From Shewanella aestuarii (GTDB lineage Bacteria > Pseudomonadota > Gammaproteobacteria > Enterobacterales > Shewanellaceae), in assembly GCF_014647215.1 (NCBI RefSeq), contig NZ_BMOT01000009.1:124001-188000 (forward strand): 64,000 nucleotides of DNA. The letters run 5' to 3'. Made by a program: the position numbers and the translations under genes. This document shows, one piece after another, positions 38,409 through 48,572 of this stretch; position 1 is the stretch's first letter; the number at the start of each line of letters is the position of its first letter. Under the pieces are notes generated by a model. It did no database searches. It had not been told where the DNA came from and was given only the letters and a program-made list of their open reading frames with translations.

Positions 38409-39419
38409 TTATTGTGGGTTTATTTCAATTTGAGGTTGGCTGATAAAGCTGTAGGCCATTTCGGTCACACTGGCTAAAAAGTCAATCTTTAGCGTGTCGA
38501 TAGTATCATCCACTGTGTGATATTGATTATGTGGTGGTACGCCGAAGTAAACCCAAGGTATGCCTGCTTTATGAAAAGGGTAGTGATCGGATGCTTTTAA
38601 CCAATTCATTCGTTTTATACCGGTAGAACTATTTTTTGCATAACTTAAACGTATGCACAATTGATGTTTGTTGGTGATATCCGTTTTTATCTGTTCAAAA
38701 TGGGCAAAGTTTTGTTCGCCTTCAATATATATCGCCCTAGGACGCGAAGGGTGGCCAATCATATCTAAGTTCATGGCTAATTCTATTTGCATCTCAGAAT
38801 GAGCTTGTATTTGCTCGACCAATCCATAACTACCATATAAGCCTTGCTCTTCAGCATCGGTTGCAACCAGCATTAAATTGACCTCAGCCAGTCCAGTTGT
38901 CTGCCATTGCTCGGCGATGGCCAATAAACCTGCAATACCAGATGCATTATCATCGGCACCATGAAACGTGCGCATCCCTTGCTGCCCAAGATGATCATAA
39001 TGAGCCGTAATAACTCGCCAGCGATTTGATGGTGTGCGGCTGGGGATGATGCCAACAATATTCACGCCTTGTTGCTGACTAAATTGATACTTGTATGTAA
39101 ACGGGACTTTAAAAGCGGTTTGCCAAGGTTGTAAACCAAGATCTGTAAAGCGCTGCACTAGATAATTTTGACTCAGTGTGGCGCCATCGCTACCGGTTTT
39201 TCGACCGGCGAATTCTACAGAGGTGAGGATGCGGATATCATCGATGATTTGGGGGCTATTTACCCATTGGTGTTGTAAAGGCAAATTACAATCTAGGCTA
39301 TCTTTACTGGCACAGCTACTCAAGATAAATACCAAGGCGAGGCTATATAGTATAGCCCCTTTGGCAGTGGTAATTGGGTTGAAACAGGGTGCTTTTATCG
39401 ATGCGCCTGATGTGCTCAT
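38409..39419 (-). CDS. M28 family zinc metallopeptidase, lipoprotein
   Basis: 336 residues with a lipobox (LSSC, about Cys36) after a hydrophobic segment, so probably anchored in the outer membrane. Zinc and catalytic motifs of M28 aminopeptidases are present: ITAHYDHLG, GADDNASGIAGLLAIAE, ATDAEEQGLYGS, NLDMIG and ASDHYPFHKAGIPWVYFG. It likely removes amino acids from peptides in the periplasm or at the surface; specificity is unknown. Single gene, 39 bp after uvrA on the same strand, and possibly transcribed with it. Confidence 0.9.
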   Translation of the reverse strand: MSTSGASIKAPCFNPITTAKGAILYSLALVFILSSCASKDSLDCNLPLQHQWVNSPQIIDDIRILTSVEFAGRKTGSDGATLSQNYLVQRFTDLGLQPWQTAFKVPFTYKYQFSQQQGVNIVGIIPSRTPSNRWRVITAHYDHLGQQGMRTFHGADDNASGIAGLLAIAEQWQTTGLAEVNLMLVATDAEEQGLYGSYGLVEQIQAHSEMQIELAMNLDMIGHPSRPRAIYIEGEQNFAHFEQIKTDITNKHQLCIRLSYAKNSSTGIKRMNWLKASDHYPFHKAGIPWVYFGVPPHNQYHTVDDTIDTLKIDFLASVTEMAYSFISQPQIEINPQ

Positions 39420-39458
39420 ATTTGTCCTTTATCGCATCAGATAATCCAAGTAAAAATC

Positions 39459-42350
39459 CTAAGTCGATTTATTAGCGGGCTTTTTAGCACCAATGCTGGG
39501 CTTTTTAGCCGCTCGTTGTTTATGCAGAGCCAACATAGGTTTTAAAAAACGTGCCGTATGCGATGTTGGGTGTTCAGCGACATCTTCTGGGCTTCCAGCC
39601 ACTAAAATAGTGCCGCCGCCTGAACCGCCCTCAGGGCCTAAATCAATAATCCAATCAGCAGTTTGGATTACATCTAAGTTATGTTCGATAACGACTATGG
39701 TGTTGCCGTGAGATTTTAGGCGATGTAAGACATCTAACAATAGCTGAATATCGGCAAAATGCAGTCCCGTGGTGGGTTCGTCAAGGATATACAGGGTTTT
39801 ACCGGTATCGCGTTTGGATAATTCTTTAGCCAGTTTAACCCGTTGCGCCTCACCACCGGATAAGGTGGTCGCGCTTTGTCCTAAACGAATATAAGACAAA
39901 CCCACATCCATCAAGGTTTGTAGTTTGCGGGCTATGGCGGGAATCGCATCGAAAAACTCACGCGCTTCTTCTATGGTCATTTGTAGCACTTCGTGAATGT
40001 TTTTACCTTTGTATTTTACTTCTAAGGTTTCACGATTATAGCGCTTGCCTTTACAGGCATCACAAGGCACGTAAACGTCGGGTAAAAAGTGCATCTCAAC
40101 TTTGATTAATCCATCTCCCTGACAAGCTTCACAGCGGCCACCTTTAACGTTGAATGAGAAACGGCCAACTAAATAACCGCGTGTGCGCGCTTCTTGGGTG
40201 CCGGCAAATATTTCTCGCACTGGGGTGAAAATACCCGTGTAAGTGGCAGGGTTGGAACGTGGGGTTCTACCAATCGGACTTTGATCGATATCCACTACCT
40301 TATCGCAGTGTTCCATGCCTTTGATTTCTTTGTACGGTGCAGGTTCATCTACTGTGGCACCATTAAGCATGCGATGGGCAATTTTGAAAAAGGTATCGTT
40401 AATTAAGGTTGATTTACCTGAACCCGACACGCCAGTCACGCAAGTTAATAAACCGACAGGAATGGTTAAATCGACATTTTGCAGGTTATTACCTGTTGCG
40501 CCGAATAACTCGATCACTTTTTTTGGATCGATAGGGGTGCGTTGATCGCTAATATGAATTTGTTTTTTACCTGAAAGGTATTGGCCTGTAACCGAGGCTT
40601 CACAGTCAAGAATATCGGTTAAGGTGCCTTGTGCAATAATTTCTCCGCCATGCACACCCGCACCTGGGCCGATATCAATGACATGGTCAGCCATGCGTAT
40701 CGCATCTTCATCATGCTCAACCACAATAACGGTATTACCTAAATCACGTAGGTGAATAAGGGTGTTGAGTAATCGCTCATTATCGCGTTGATGTAAACCG
40801 ATTGAGGGCTCATCGAGTACGTACATTACGCCCACTAAGCCGGCACCAATTTGGCTCGCTAAACGAATACGTTGCGCTTCACCGCCAGATAAGGTGTCGG
40901 CAGAGCGCGATAAACTTAAATAATTCAAACCCACATTGACCAAAAATCCTAAACGCTCACCAATTTCTTTTAAAATTTTGTCAGCGATTTGAGCCCGTTG
41001 ACCTTCAAATACTAGCTCGGCGAAATAACTTTTAGCTTCACCGATTGACCAGGTTGTTAGTTGCGGTAAATTTAAATCGCCAATAAACACGTTGCGGGCT
41101 TCTTCACGCAAACGTGAGCCCTCGCAACTGTTACAAGGCTGCATGTTGATGAATTTAGACAACTCTTCGCGTACCGAGTTACTCTCGGTTTCACGATAGC
41201 GTCTGTCCATATTATTCAAAATTCCCTCAAATGGATGATTACGAACCACCACATCCCCACGGTCGTTAATGTATTTGAAAGCAATATTTTGTTTGCCTGA
41301 ACCAAATAGCACTAGCTTTTTCACTTTATCGCTTAGCTGTTGGAACGGGGTTTCAACATCAAATTTGTAATGTTCTGCCAGTGAACTGAGCATTTGGAAG
41401 TAATAGAAGTTTCTTCTATCCCAGCCTCTAATCGCGCCGCCAGCTAACGACAGTTCATCATTACTGATCACTCTTTCAGGGTCAAAAAACTGCTGAACAC
41501 CTAAGCCATCACAGGTTTGGCATGCCCCCGCTGGATTGTTAAATGAGAAAATCCGCGGTTCTAGCTCGGTCATGGAGTAACCGCAATGGGGGCACGCAAA
41601 GTTGGCTGAGAAAATCAGTTCCTCAGTGCTAGTGTCTTCCATTGAAGCAATTTTTGCGATTCCGCCGGATAGTTCTAATGCGGTTTCAAAGGATTCAGCC
41701 AAACGCTGTTTTAAATCTTCGCGTACTTTAAAACGGTCAACGACAACTTCAATGGTGTGCTTCACGTGCAAGTCGAGGGTTGGAGGATCGGTTAAATCAC
41801 ACACTTCGCCATCAATTCTGGCGCGAATGTAGCCTTGAGCCGACAAGCTTTCGAGTAGTTTTACATGCTCACCTTTACGATCGTTAACCACTGGGGCAAG
41901 TAACATTTGGCGGCTGTTTTCGGGTAAGGCTAATACTTTGTCAACCATCTGGCTTACCGTTTGTGCCGATAACGGCTGTCCATGAGTCGGACAGCGTGGT
42001 TCGCCCACTCGCGCAAACAATAAACGTAAGTAGTCATATATTTCGGTCACCGTGCCTACGGTAGAACGTGGGTTGTGTGAGGTCGATTTTTGCTCAATTG
42101 ATATTGCTGGGCTTAAGCCTTCAATGTGGTCAACATCGGGCTTTTCCATCAAACTTAAAAATTGACGCGCATAGGAGGACAATGATTCAACATAACGACG
42201 TTGTCCTTCTGCGTAGAGAGTATCGAAAGCGAGTGAAGACTTTCCTGATCCAGATAATCCTGTGATAACAATGAGTTTATCCCTTGGGATAGTCAAATTG
42301 ATGTTTTTAAGATTGTGGGTTCGGGCACCGCGGATTTCAATATTGTCCAT
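39459..42350 (-). CDS. uvrA: Excinuclease ABC subunit A
   Basis: Damage-recognition ATPase of nucleotide excision repair. It is 963 residues (E. coli 940; the excess is mainly a Lys/Ala-rich tail). Two ABC modules have Walker A sequences GLSGSGKSS and GVSGSGKST, signatures [12 protein letters not shown] and [12 protein letters not shown], and zinc-binding CxxC pairs in FACPHCG...CQTCDG and [10 protein letters not shown]...CDACKG. It is divergent from the MFS gene. E. coli uvrA is LexA-regulated, but no good LexA box (CTG-N10-CAG) was found in the 227-bp intergenic region here. Confidence 0.97.
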   Translation of the reverse strand: MDNIEIRGARTHNLKNINLTIPRDKLIVITGLSGSGKSSLAFDTLYAEGQRRYVESLSSYARQFLSLMEKPDVDHIEGLSPAISIEQKSTSHNPRSTVGTVTEIYDYLRLLFARVGEPRCPTHGQPLSAQTVSQMVDKVLALPENSRQMLLAPVVNDRKGEHVKLLESLSAQGYIRARIDGEVCDLTDPPTLDLHVKHTIEVVVDRFKVREDLKQRLAESFETALELSGGIAKIASMEDTSTEELIFSANFACPHCGYSMTELEPRIFSFNNPAGACQTCDGLGVQQFFDPERVISNDELSLAGGAIRGWDRRNFYYFQMLSSLAEHYKFDVETPFQQLSDKVKKLVLFGSGKQNIAFKYINDRGDVVVRNHPFEGILNNMDRRYRETESNSVREELSKFINMQPCNSCEGSRLREEARNVFIGDLNLPQLTTWSIGEAKSYFAELVFEGQRAQIADKILKEIGERLGFLVNVGLNYLSLSRSADTLSGGEAQRIRLASQIGAGLVGVMYVLDEPSIGLHQRDNERLLNTLIHLRDLGNTVIVVEHDEDAIRMADHVIDIGPGAGVHGGEIIAQGTLTDILDCEASVTGQYLSGKKQIHISDQRTPIDPKKVIELFGATGNNLQNVDLTIPVGLLTCVTGVSGSGKSTLINDTFFKIAHRMLNGATVDEPAPYKEIKGMEHCDKVVDIDQSPIGRTPRSNPATYTGIFTPVREIFAGTQEARTRGYLVGRFSFNVKGGRCEACQGDGLIKVEMHFLPDVYVPCDACKGKRYNRETLEVKYKGKNIHEVLQMTIEEAREFFDAIPAIARKLQTLMDVGLSYIRLGQSATTLSGGEAQRVKLAKELSKRDTGKTLYILDEPTTGLHFADIQLLLDVLHRLKSHGNTIVVIEHNLDVIQTADWIIDLGPEGGSGGGTILVAGSPEDVAEHPTSHTARFLKPMLALHKQRAAKKPSIGAKKPANKST

Positions 42351-42577
42351 CTACTCGCTCTATGTTCGCTATGGGGCAAAAATGGGTTTCAGTATCGCAC
42401 ATTAACTGACACCTGTTTAGTCAATCGTGACTATTTGCCATTGTGATTTGGTTTACGATGAAACCCTAAAAAAAGTTTAATTAAGCTTAAATTCATAATC
42501 TGTGATTTCCTTTTGAGCATGTGATTCAGGCTATGGTAATATGCGCGACTCATCGAATTGGTTAAAAGGGTATATGA

Positions 42578-43945
42578 ATGGCCAGTAATGGACTGTCGGG
42601 CATGGAAAAAAAAGTCGCATTTTCGTTAGCCAGTGTGTTTGGCCTACGTATGATGGGGCTATTCATGATCATGCCTGTTTTTGCGTTATATGGGCAACAC
42701 CTTGAAGGTTTCTCACCACTTTGGGTTGGTATTGCAATTGGTGCATACGGACTTACCCAAGCCATTCTACAAATTCCTATGGGTATTCTGTCTGACAAAT
42801 ATGGCCGTAAACCTATCATCATGGCGGGATTGGTCTTGTTTGCCATTGGCAGTTTAATTGCCGCATCGTCTGATCATATTTATGGTGTGGTGTTTGGCCG
42901 AGCCGTACAAGGCATGGGAGCAATAGCGGCTGCCGTGTTAGCACTTGCTGCCGATTTAACCCGCGATGAGCAGCGCACTAAGGTGATGGCCGTAATTGGT
43001 ATGTGTATCGGATTTTCATTTGCATTATCTTTGCTCGTCGGCCCCATCGTTGCGCAATATGTTGGATTAACAGGGCTGTTTTTACTGACAGCTGTGTTAG
43101 CCGTAGTGGGTATTTTGATTGTGCAGTTTTTTGTGCCTAACCCGATTAGTCATGCCCCTAAAGGTGACACCTTAGCCACACCGGCTAAATTAAAAAAAAT
43201 GCTACTTGATCCGCAATTATTTCGATTAGATGCCGGTATTTTTATTCTGCATTTAGTGTTAACAGCAGTGTTTGTGGCGTTACCTTTAGATTTAGTCGAT
43301 GCGGGTTTAGTGAAAGAAAAGCATTGGATGTTATACTTTCCGGCTTTTGTTGGTGCATTTTTTCTGATGGTGCCGTTAATCATCATCGGCGTGAAGAAAA
43401 ATAATACTAAAACCATGTTTCAGATTTCATTATTGTTGATGATAGCCTCGCTGGGCGCCATGGGCATTTTTGCTGACAATCTTTGGGTGTTGAGCGCAGC
43501 AGTGTTGTTCTTTTTCACGGGGTTTAATTATCTTGAAGCATCACTACCCAGTTTGATTGCTAAGTTTTGCCCCGTTGGTGATAAAGGCTCTGCCATGGGG
43601 GTGTATTCAACCAGCCAATTTTTAGGCGCATTTTGTGGTGGCATGTTAGGCGGTGGCGCGTACCAGTTAGTCGGCGCCTCGGGGGTGTTTTTTGTCGCAC
43701 TGGGGTTAATGGTCTTATGGTTGTTATTAACTTTTGGGATGGCAAAACCTGTACTGTTAAAAAGTTATACCCTTGAAGCGAATATAAAAGATAAACCTCA
43801 TGCTCAAACTATGGCCTCTCAGTTATCACAGTTAACTGGTGTGGCTGAAGCCATAGTGGTGTTAGAGGATAAAGTTGCCTATTTAAAGGTGAATGACGAT
43901 TTCAATTTAAGCGAAGCCAGAGCTGTGTTAGGCTCTGTTAATTAG
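42578..43945 (+). CDS. YajR-like MFS transporter with C-terminal YAM domain
   Basis: 455 residues, 12 membrane helices. MFS motif A is GILSDKYGRKP, motif B-like GRAVQGMGAIAAAV, and the second-half motif is GVYSTSQFLGAFCGG. About 70 residues after the last helix form a small soluble domain (ending VAYLKVNDDFNLSEARAVLGSVN) matching the YAM domain of E. coli YajR in position and pattern. Length and layout agree with YajR (454). The substrate is unknown. The ATG at 42578 has an AAAGGG site. It lies between uvrA and ssb, 54 bp before ssb. Confidence 0.88.
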   Translation: MASNGLSGMEKKVAFSLASVFGLRMMGLFMIMPVFALYGQHLEGFSPLWVGIAIGAYGLTQAILQIPMGILSDKYGRKPIIMAGLVLFAIGSLIAASSDHIYGVVFGRAVQGMGAIAAAVLALAADLTRDEQRTKVMAVIGMCIGFSFALSLLVGPIVAQYVGLTGLFLLTAVLAVVGILIVQFFVPNPISHAPKGDTLATPAKLKKMLLDPQLFRLDAGIFILHLVLTAVFVALPLDLVDAGLVKEKHWMLYFPAFVGAFFLMVPLIIIGVKKNNTKTMFQISLLLMIASLGAMGIFADNLWVLSAAVLFFFTGFNYLEASLPSLIAKFCPVGDKGSAMGVYSTSQFLGAFCGGMLGGGAYQLVGASGVFFVALGLMVLWLLLTFGMAKPVLLKSYTLEANIKDKPHAQTMASQLSQLTGVAEAIVVLEDKVAYLKVNDDFNLSEARAVLGSVN

Positions 43946-43999
43946 ATCATTTTGATCAACCGAATAAGTATATAGAAAAGATAATCGCAGGAGATTTCG

Positions 44000-44677
44000 A
44001 TGGCCAGTCGTGGTGTGAATAAAGTTATTTTAGTGGGTAACTTAGGTAAAGATCCTGAGGTACGTTACATGCCAAATGGTAATGCCGTTGCCAATTTTAC
44101 TGTTGCGACCAGTGAGTCGTGGAAAGACCAACAAGGTCAACTACAAGAGCGTACAGAGTGGCATAATATTGTCATGTATCGCCGCTTAGCTGAAGTTGCT
44201 GGTGAGTACCTAAAAAAGGGCTCTAAAGTCTATTTAGAAGGCAAATTACAAACCAGTAAATGGCAAGACCAAACGACGGGTCAAGACCGTTACAAGACTG
44301 AAATTAATGCAATGGAAATGCAAATGCTTGATAGCCGTAACAGTGGTGCGGGTCAAGATAACGCTCAATATGATCAAGCGCCGGGGCAACGTGCGCCGCA
44401 AGCGTCTCGTCCAGCAGCACAGCCTCAGTATAATCAAGGTGGCGTAAACCAGAGCGCACCACAAGGTGGTTATCAGCAAGCACCCGCTCAAGGTGGTTAT
44501 GCACAACAAAATAAGCCAGCACCACAACAGCCTGCTTATGCACCTAAACCACAAGCGCCTCAAGCTAATTACCAGCCTCAGCAAAATGTGGCACCGGCTC
44601 AGCGTCCAGCACCTCAACCTGCGCAAAACTTTACCCCAGATTTAGATGAAGGTTGGGATGACGATATTCCGTTCTAG
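44000..44677 (+). CDS. ssb: Single-stranded DNA-binding protein
   Basis: 225 residues. The N-terminal OB fold (about 1-110) begins [28 protein letters not shown] long Gln/Pro/Ala-rich linker follows, and the acidic tip [12 protein letters not shown] recruits partner proteins. The linker is longer than in E. coli SSB (178 residues in total). The GGAG site at 43991 fixes the start. A strong terminator follows. Confidence 0.97.
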   Translation: MASRGVNKVILVGNLGKDPEVRYMPNGNAVANFTVATSESWKDQQGQLQERTEWHNIVMYRRLAEVAGEYLKKGSKVYLEGKLQTSKWQDQTTGQDRYKTEINAMEMQMLDSRNSGAGQDNAQYDQAPGQRAPQASRPAAQPQYNQGGVNQSAPQGGYQQAPAQGGYAQQNKPAPQQPAYAPKPQAPQANYQPQQNVAPAQRPAPQPAQNFTPDLDEGWDDDIPF

Positions 44678-44717
44678 GATTCTTGTTACAGTAACTTAAC
44701 GCAAGTTAATTAAACTT

Positions 44718-44740
44718 AAGACCTGCTTGCAGGTCTTTTT
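44718..44740 (+). terminator. ssb terminator
   Basis: AAGACCTGC and GCAGGTCTT form a nine-pair stem with a two-base loop followed by TTTTT, 40 bp after the ssb stop. Confidence 0.9.
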
Positions 44741-44840
44741 AATTTTTGTATGTTGATATAAAAGAGTGGGTTCTTTCTCTTTTGTATGCAGGCTCTGGTA
44801 AACTCAGCTGAGATTATTAGGCAATCTTAGAAAGAAGATA

Positions 44841-45854
44841 ATGATGGAAAAAATTCTGTTCATTCGCCATGACAAAATCGGAGATTTTATTCTCACATGG
44901 CCTGCTTTTTATATATTAAAAAAGGCATTACCTAATACGCGTATTGAGGTTTTCGTTGCGCCAGTAATGAAAAGCTTCGCACTGACCTGCCCATATATTG
45001 ATGATGTTGTTGTCGATACGGGTGATGATGTGCAGTTAATTGAGCAAATCAAAGCCAATCGTTATGATGCCGTGATTGTGTCGCACTCAGATTTTCGAAT
45101 TTACAATTTAGTCAGTAAAGCTGATGTTCCATACAAAATTGCCCCTAATCATGGTTGGTTTCGATACCTATATCGTCATCGAGCGAATACACAATATAAA
45201 AAAGGCGAACCCTGTTGGCGCGGCAGTTATATGTTAGCCGAGCAGTTTTTGCATAATCATCAGATCACCATACCAGAGTTACCATTACAGCTGTGGGATG
45301 TGAGTTCAGAGCGTGAACAGTGGCGTAAATACTATCAACAACAAAATGATGAAAAACTGATTTTTATTCATCCAGGTACTGGCGGTTCTTCAGGGAGTTT
45401 GCCCGAGGCTCATTTTGCAGAGTTGATAACAAAGATTGATCAGCGCACAGATTTAGATTGTCGTTTCATATTAACCTATAGTGGTGATGAAAAAGCACTG
45501 GCGCTTAGCATTCAATCATTACTGGTTAAGACCAATATCAAAGTTGAATTAGCCACACCATTGAAAAGCTTGGCTGATTTTGCCCGTTCGATTGTGGCGG
45601 CAGATATGTTTATCGCAGGCTCAACCGGCCCTCTGCATATTGCAGGGTTACATAATGTGCCAACGGTAGGCTTTTATGCAGGTCGACGCTCTGCACCAAA
45701 GTTGAAATGGCAGACATTAACAGAACCGGCTAAACGTTTAGCATTCACTCCACCTGTGGGGCGAAAGGGGCGAAATATGGCCTTGGTTGATGTGGATCAC
45801 GCGGCAAATGAAATTAGCGCCTTTTTAAACCAGCATTATGCTGAGCAAGTGTAA
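44841..45854 (+). CDS. Glycosyltransferase family 9 (heptosyltransferase-like)
   Basis: 337 residues, GT-B fold. N-terminal KILFIRHDKIGDFILTWPAFYILKK is the GT9 nucleotide-sugar enzyme start. The C-terminal half has IFIHPGTGGSSGSLPE and FIAGSTGPLHIAGLHNVPTVGFYAG, the ADP-heptose-binding blocks. It probably adds heptose to the LPS inner core. First gene of a rightward run that includes hldD, which makes ADP-heptose. Two adjacent Met codons make the start uncertain by one residue. Confidence 0.88.
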   Translation: MMEKILFIRHDKIGDFILTWPAFYILKKALPNTRIEVFVAPVMKSFALTCPYIDDVVVDTGDDVQLIEQIKANRYDAVIVSHSDFRIYNLVSKADVPYKIAPNHGWFRYLYRHRANTQYKKGEPCWRGSYMLAEQFLHNHQITIPELPLQLWDVSSEREQWRKYYQQQNDEKLIFIHPGTGGSSGSLPEAHFAELITKIDQRTDLDCRFILTYSGDEKALALSIQSLLVKTNIKVELATPLKSLADFARSIVAADMFIAGSTGPLHIAGLHNVPTVGFYAGRRSAPKLKWQTLTEPAKRLAFTPPVGRKGRNMALVDVDHAANEISAFLNQHYAEQV

Positions 45855-45904
45855 TTTGAATGGTGTTGTAAACAACATAAATCCAACCTAGTGGAAGCAA
45901 TATT

Positions 45905-46858
45905 ATGATCGTAATTACTGGAGCCGCAGGCTTTATTGGCAGTAACTTAGTTAAGACATTAAATCAATTAGGTCGCAATGACATTATTGCCGTTGATGAT
46001 TTGACTGATGGCACAAAAATGTTCAATTTAGCGGATTGTGAAATTGCCGATTATTTAGACAAAGATGCTTTTCTTGCTCAGATAAAGTCGGGTCAACTCA
46101 ACTACGAAATCGAAGTCATCTTTCATCAAGGTGCTTGCTCATCTACCACCGAGTGGGATGGCAAGTTTATGATGGAGAATAACTTTGAGTACTCCAAAAC
46201 CTTGTTGCATTTTTGTCAGGCTAATAAAGTACAATTTATTTATGCATCTTCGGCTTCGGTTTATGGCGGCAGTGACACGTTTGTCGAAAAACGTGAACTG
46301 GAAAAACCGTTAAATGTTTACGCATATTCTAAGTTTTTATTTGACCAATATGTCCGTCAGCAAACATTAACTACCCAGGTTGCAGGACTGAGATACTTTA
46401 ACGTTTATGGTCCTCGCGAGCAGCATAAAGGCGGCATGGCGAGTGTGGCATTCCACTTTAACAATCAAATTAATGCCAATGGCTTATGTCGCTTGTTTGA
46501 AGGTGTAGATGGCTATGAAAATGGTCAACAATTACGTGACTTTGTTTACGTAGAAGATGTGGTAAAAGTGAATTTATGGCTATGGAAAAATGCGACCGTC
46601 TCAGGCATTTTTAATTGTGGTACGGGTAAGGCTCAAAGCTTTAATGATGTGGCTAATGCGGTGATTCAATATCATGGTAAAGGGCACATCGAATATATTC
46701 CGTTCCCAGATAAGCTAAAAGGTGCTTACCAAAGCTACACTCAAGCTGATTTAACCCAATTAAGAAAGGTAGGTTGTCACCATGAGTTTAAGACTGTTGA
46801 GCAGGCCGTTCCTGAATATCTGGACTGGTTGAAAGCGCAACACTTTATTGGTCAGTAA
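45905..46858 (+). CDS. hldD: ADP-L-glycero-D-manno-heptose-6-epimerase
   Basis: Last step in making the ADP-heptose donor for LPS core: epimerises C6 of ADP-D-glycero-manno-heptose using bound NADP. It is 317 residues (E. coli RfaD/HldD 310). Features are the Rossmann motif [10 protein letters not shown] at the N-terminus, [13 protein letters not shown], the active YxxxK in [11 protein letters not shown] and [17 protein letters not shown]. Second gene of the LPS run, 50 bp after the GT9 gene. Confidence 0.96.
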   Translation: MIVITGAAGFIGSNLVKTLNQLGRNDIIAVDDLTDGTKMFNLADCEIADYLDKDAFLAQIKSGQLNYEIEVIFHQGACSSTTEWDGKFMMENNFEYSKTLLHFCQANKVQFIYASSASVYGGSDTFVEKRELEKPLNVYAYSKFLFDQYVRQQTLTTQVAGLRYFNVYGPREQHKGGMASVAFHFNNQINANGLCRLFEGVDGYENGQQLRDFVYVEDVVKVNLWLWKNATVSGIFNCGTGKAQSFNDVANAVIQYHGKGHIEYIPFPDKLKGAYQSYTQADLTQLRKVGCHHEFKTVEQAVPEYLDWLKAQHFIGQ

Positions 46859-46895
46859 CCTGTTTTTAACTTTTTGAAGTAAAGTGGAACAACAA

Positions 46896-47741
46896 ATGAA
46901 AAAGGCTATTTTTACATTGGCAATTGGTGATACTAATCCAATGTATAACGCAGCATTGCTGGGTTTTAAGTTGTATGCTGAAAAAGTGGGCGCTGATCTG
47001 ATTGTGTCAGATCAATTTCATTACCCCATTAACATAGAAAACCCACAGCATACCGCAAGTCCAGCGTGGACCGAGAAGCTGTACATTAAAGAGTTACTGA
47101 AACAATACGATAGAGTTTTGTATGTGGATGCGGATATTATTATTACGCCGCATGCGAAAAATATATTTGAACAATATGATGATTTAGAATCCATTTATAT
47201 GTTCAATGAAGGCGCGTTACTCGAACGCCAACCTGTGTTAGATAAAATTTTTGCCATAAAAGGACCTGTTGAAAACTGGCCTCAAGTTAACGGTCGTCCG
47301 GTGTATTTCAATTTGGGTTGTATGCTTATTTCAAATCAAAGCAAACTATTTGATATCGCTAATCTAGAGGATTTGCAGCAGGTTTGTAACCACATTAAGT
47401 ACTATGAGCAAACCTATATCAATTACCTTATTCAGCGAGATGGATTAAAGCATCAAAGTATTGATGCAGAATTCAACCGTATGGATGTGTTAGGCGCAGA
47501 TGGCTATCGGGATGCGAGCTTCATTCACTATGCAGGACGTGGATATACCAATTCGTCATTGAAGCGCGAAGTGAGATTTGTGAATGATTTTTGCGAGTTG
47601 AATAAAGGATTGATCGCAGCAGAAACATTGGCTGACATTAAGCAAAGTGGTTGGGATCTTTTTATTAATAAAGCCCATAAACGCTATAAGCTACCGAAAG
47701 TGATGGTGGATTATTTGGCGAAAAAGTTTGTCACTATCTAA
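46896..47741 (+). CDS. GT-A glycosyltransferase, GT8-like
   Basis: 281 residues. KAIFTLAIGDTNPMYNAALLGFKLY and the metal-binding DxD in DRVLYVDADIIIT (about residues 76-83) are typical of GT8-like retaining transferases. A Trp-rich segment WPQVNGRPVYFNLGCMLIS follows. It lies inside the LPS-core gene run, so probably a core or O-chain sugar transferase; sugar and acceptor are unknown. ATG 46896 is chosen; a GTG four codons earlier at 46884 is possible. Confidence 0.75.
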   Translation: MKKAIFTLAIGDTNPMYNAALLGFKLYAEKVGADLIVSDQFHYPINIENPQHTASPAWTEKLYIKELLKQYDRVLYVDADIIITPHAKNIFEQYDDLESIYMFNEGALLERQPVLDKIFAIKGPVENWPQVNGRPVYFNLGCMLISNQSKLFDIANLEDLQQVCNHIKYYEQTYINYLIQRDGLKHQSIDAEFNRMDVLGADGYRDASFIHYAGRGYTNSSLKREVRFVNDFCELNKGLIAAETLADIKQSGWDLFINKAHKRYKLPKVMVDYLAKKFVTI

Positions 47742-47781
47742 TTGCAGATGATTTATAGTATCCACCAGTTTATTTGGAGCA

Positions 47782-48564
47782 ATGATTTTGCTTACATACA
47801 AAGTGCTTGTTATTAACCTTGCGCGTTCGCCTCAGCGTTTAACTGCTATATCGACTCAGCTAGCACAACTTGGTATTCCCTTTGAACGCATAGAAGGTGT
47901 TGATGGCGGGTTACTGAGCGCTGATGATATAGAAGCAGTATCACCTAAAGAGCTAGCTGAAAAAAGTTACCATAGAGCGCTAGGTAAAGGTGAGATTGGT
48001 TGCTCGTTAAGCCATAAACGCGCTTGGCAAAAAATTCTGGATGATGATTTAGATTTTGCATTTGTATTGGAAGATGACATTGGCCTTGAAGATAACTTTG
48101 CCGATGTAGTTAATTTAATGGCCAATTTACCGCATGCAAATTGGGACTTTATTAAGTTATATCCACTGCGACGTGGCGGTGGTAGCAATATTAGGGACTC
48201 GTTTGATTACCAAGGGCATCAATTTGTGAGTTACCATAAGTTCCCGATCAGTGCGGTCGCGCAGGTAGTGAGTAAACAAGGTGCAAGGTCATTGCTTAAG
48301 CACATGCCTTATATTTTAGAGCCTGTAGATGGCCACATTAAATCTTGGTGGTCGTTAGGTATTTATCCATTTGGGTTAATGCCTTACTGCGTTTCTGTGG
48401 ATTTAGATGGTCTTTCAGATATTAATCCACACGGTGGGTTAGAGAAGATGAAACAACGTAAATTAACAAAGTTACGTTTAAATTGGACCCGCGCGTTTAA
48501 ACGCATGTTAGCGACACCATCATTAGACAAGCATTTTAACCAATTTAAAAATAGTTTGAAGTAA
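47782..48564 (+). CDS. Glycosyltransferase family 25
   Basis: 260 residues. VLVINLARSPQRLTAISTQLAQLGIPFERIEGVDG, KGEIGCSLSHKRAWQKIL and FVLEDDIGL are the standard GT25 (Lex2B/LgtB-like LPS galactosyltransferase) blocks; the EDD acid motif is at about residue 97. Likely an outer-core LPS transferase. Start ATG 47782 directly after TGGAGC. Third transferase in the cluster. Confidence 0.88.
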   Translation: MILLTYKVLVINLARSPQRLTAISTQLAQLGIPFERIEGVDGGLLSADDIEAVSPKELAEKSYHRALGKGEIGCSLSHKRAWQKILDDDLDFAFVLEDDIGLEDNFADVVNLMANLPHANWDFIKLYPLRRGGGSNIRDSFDYQGHQFVSYHKFPISAVAQVVSKQGARSLLKHMPYILEPVDGHIKSWWSLGIYPFGLMPYCVSVDLDGLSDINPHGGLEKMKQRKLTKLRLNWTRAFKRMLATPSLDKHFNQFKNSLK

Positions 48565-48572
48565 GGAATATT

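Noticed and set aside
42351..42577. LexA box in front of uvrA
   Set aside because: Several CTG triplets are present, but none has CAG at the right distance.
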